Source: Calothrix sp. NIES-4101
Lineage (GTDB): Bacteria; Cyanobacteriota; Cyanobacteriia; Cyanobacteriales; Nostocaceae
DNA length: 64,000 bases
Assembly (NCBI GenBank): GCA_004296455.1
Contig: AP018280.1
Location: 3,534,001 to 3,598,000 of the forward strand
Reading direction: 5' to 3'
The notes under the pieces were generated by a model, which saw nothing but the letters and a program-made list of their open reading frames with translations, was not told the origin of the DNA and did not search any database. Of this stretch, positions 62,577 through 64,000 are shown piece after piece. Made by a program: the position numbers and the translations under genes. Position 1 is the first letter of the stretch. Each line of letters begins with the position of its first letter.

Positions 62577-63026
62577 ATGAGACTCCATGATGTCAAGCCG
62601 CAAGCTGGCTCCAAAAAACGTGGTCGCCGCGTCGGTCGAGGTATTGCAGCAGGTCAAGGTGCTAGTGCTGGTAGAGGTATGCGCGGTCAGAATTCACGTT
62701 CTGGCGGTGGAACTAGACCAGGTTTTGAAGGTGGTCAACAACCGTTGTACCGTCGTTTACCAAAGTTGAAGGGCTTTCCCCTCGCCCCTCGGAAAAAGTA
62801 CACTACGATTAATGTAGAAAAGCTAGCTTCGCTACCCGCAGATACAGAGGTAACATTGGAATCTTTGAAAGAAGTAGGCATTTTGACTTCTGGTAAAGAC
62901 CCATTAAAAGTACTAGGTAACGGGGAGTTGGGTGTTGCACTCAAAGTCAAAGCAGCAGCTTTTACTGCATCAGCTCGTAGCAAAATTGAGGCAGCTGGTG
63001 GGAGTTGTGAAGTTTCGCCAAGGTGA
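62577..63026 (+). CDS. rplO: Ribosomal protein L15
   Basis: 149 residues: [83 protein letters not shown], then the globular end [13 protein letters not shown]. The Gly/Arg-rich N-terminal half is typical. secY starts 88 bases later. Confidence 0.96.
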   Translation: MRLHDVKPQAGSKKRGRRVGRGIAAGQGASAGRGMRGQNSRSGGGTRPGFEGGQQPLYRRLPKLKGFPLAPRKKYTTINVEKLASLPADTEVTLESLKEVGILTSGKDPLKVLGNGELGVALKVKAAAFTASARSKIEAAGGSCEVSPR

Positions 63027-63114
63027 GCCCAGTAGATATCTTCTTCAGGGCACACTCCCAGGGCAAACAATCCTCGCTGCCAGCGCCAGGTTCACTTTTT
63101 CAAGGTAGCCCTCT

Positions 63115-64000
63115 ATGATTAGTCGAGATAAAGCCCCAAGCGCTCAAGAAACTTTTATGCAGATGGCGCAAGCAGCTGGACTTCGAGGTCGGCTGCTTGT
63201 TACGGTCGGTATTTTAATTTTGATTCGGTTAGGTATTCACGTACCCATTCCGGGAATTGATCGTCAAGCTTTTGCGGCGGCGATCGCTAATAACAATCAA
63301 GTATTAAGCTTTTTGGATATCTTTTCGGGAGGCGGACTCTCGGCGCTCGGTGTTTTTGCGCTGGGAATTCTACCTTACATCAATGCTTCGATTATCATCC
63401 AACTTCTGACTGCTGCTATCCCAGCTTTAGAAAACTTACAAAAAAATGAAGGCGAAGCTGGTAGACGCAAGCTTTCTCAATATACTCGCTACGTCTCTTT
63501 GGGATGGGCAATATTACAAAGTGTTTTCATCTCAGCGTTTTGGCTACGACCATACGCAATTAGTTTTAGCCCCTTCTTTGTCGCCCAAACTGCGATCGCT
63601 CTTGTCGCTGGCTCAATGTTCGTCATGTGGGCTTCTGAGGTAGTAACTGAAAGTGGTATTGGTAACGGCGCATCCTTATTGATTTTTGTCAACATTGTCG
63701 CCACGCTACCAAAATCTTTACAAAATACAATCCAATTAGTTGAAAGTGGCGGGCGTGATACAGTCGGTCGTGTCATCGTTCTCTTACTCCTGTTCATAGT
63801 CACAACCATTGGGATTGTTTTTATCCAAGAAGGTGTCCGCCGCATTCCCATTATCTCCGCTCGCCGTCAAGTGGGTCGTCGCATCTTGGCAGAACAACGT
63901 AGCTACCTGCCATTGCGGCTTAATCAAGGTGGTGTGATGCCCATCATTTTTGCATCCGCCATCCTCAGCTTGCCTGCTTTGATTTCCCAGTTTGCTAAAA
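63115..64000 (+). CDS. secY: Preprotein translocase subunit SecY (cut by window end)
   Basis: Core channel of the Sec translocon. The frame from ATG 63115 stays open for 295 codons to the end of the window, roughly two thirds of the ~435-residue family length. It reads MISRDKAPSAQETFMQMAQA, then LLVTVGILILIRLGIHVPIPGID, the plug region NNNQVLSFLDIFSGGGLSALGVFALGILPYINASIIIQLL, and GIGNGASLLIFVNI with the QGGVMPIIFASAIL segment. The remaining helices lie beyond 64000. SecG, its partner, is at 22.8 kb. Confidence 0.96.
   Translation, partial: MISRDKAPSAQETFMQMAQAAGLRGRLLVTVGILILIRLGIHVPIPGIDRQAFAAAIANNNQVLSFLDIFSGGGLSALGVFALGILPYINASIIIQLLTAAIPALENLQKNEGEAGRRKLSQYTRYVSLGWAILQSVFISAFWLRPYAISFSPFFVAQTAIALVAGSMFVMWASEVVTESGIGNGASLLIFVNIVATLPKSLQNTIQLVESGGRDTVGRVIVLLLLFIVTTIGIVFIQEGVRRIPIISARRQVGRRILAEQRSYLPLRLNQGGVMPIIFASAILSLPALISQFAK

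Overview
This window looks like chromosomal DNA of a filamentous, probably heterocyst-forming cyanobacterium (Nostocales type). The evidence is the gene content (hetZ and patU, a tandem amiC pair, solanesyl diphosphate synthase, ndhN, sigC-type sigma factor, CGLD27/Ycf36, cyanobacteria-only families DUF3318 and DUF3172), frequent HIP1 octamers (GCGATCGC), and intergenic arrays of short tandem heptanucleotide-type repeats. The species cannot be named from the sequence alone.

Layout. 1-2.4 kb: the 3' end of typA and a CPA2-type cation/proton antiporter. 2.7-14.2 kb: a cell-wall and differentiation block with two tandem AMIN/amidase_3 genes (amiC1, amiC2), murI, a 1.7-kb gap holding a tiny membrane-protein gene and a strongly structured segment, sds, a conserved hypothetical gene, then hetZ-patU. 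14.4-25 kb: a TgpA-like transglutaminase membrane protein, remA/DUF370-gmk, gpsA, a group 2 sigma factor, then on the minus strand a matrixin-like protease, secG and gpmI. 25-48 kb: a YbjN-like gene, DUF3318, queE, a STAS/sugar-transferase fusion and a WcaI-like glycosyltransferase (exopolysaccharide theme), a transposase remnant, yqeK-rsfS-CGLD27-asparaginase, an initiator tRNA split by a group I intron, a DUF697 GTPase, deoC-recO-MFS, another glycosyltransferase, endonuclease V, two FHA-domain genes (one fused to a dinucleotide-binding oxidoreductase), an SGNH hydrolase and a small membrane protein. 48-50 kb: a small accessory island with a ribbon-helix-helix-like gene whose promoter sits exactly between two inverted 15-bp operator-like repeats, beside a deleted IS1182-like transposase. 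50-52.6 kb: a third AMIN protein, DUF3172 and ndhN. 53.5-64 kb: the S10/spc ribosomal protein cluster rplC-D-W-B-rpsS-rplV-rpsC-rplP-rpmC-rpsQ-rplN-rplX-rplE-rpsH-rplF-rplR-rpsE-rplO and secY, which runs off the window. Short-repeat arrays fill several of its intergenic gaps.

How the genes fit together. AmiC1/AmiC2 and MurI act on peptidoglycan. In filamentous cyanobacteria AmiC-type amidases perforate the septum, which links them to the neighbouring differentiation regulators HetZ and PatU. The sugar transferase and glycosyltransferases point to exopolysaccharide or envelope synthesis. The ribosomal cluster with secY and the separate secG cover translation and protein export.

The least expected items are the self-targeting repeat architecture at 48.3-48.7 kb, the FHA-oxidoreductase fusion at 44.4 kb, the structured segment at 9.0-9.2 kb, and the 4+4 inverted 14-mer array between rpsH and rplF.
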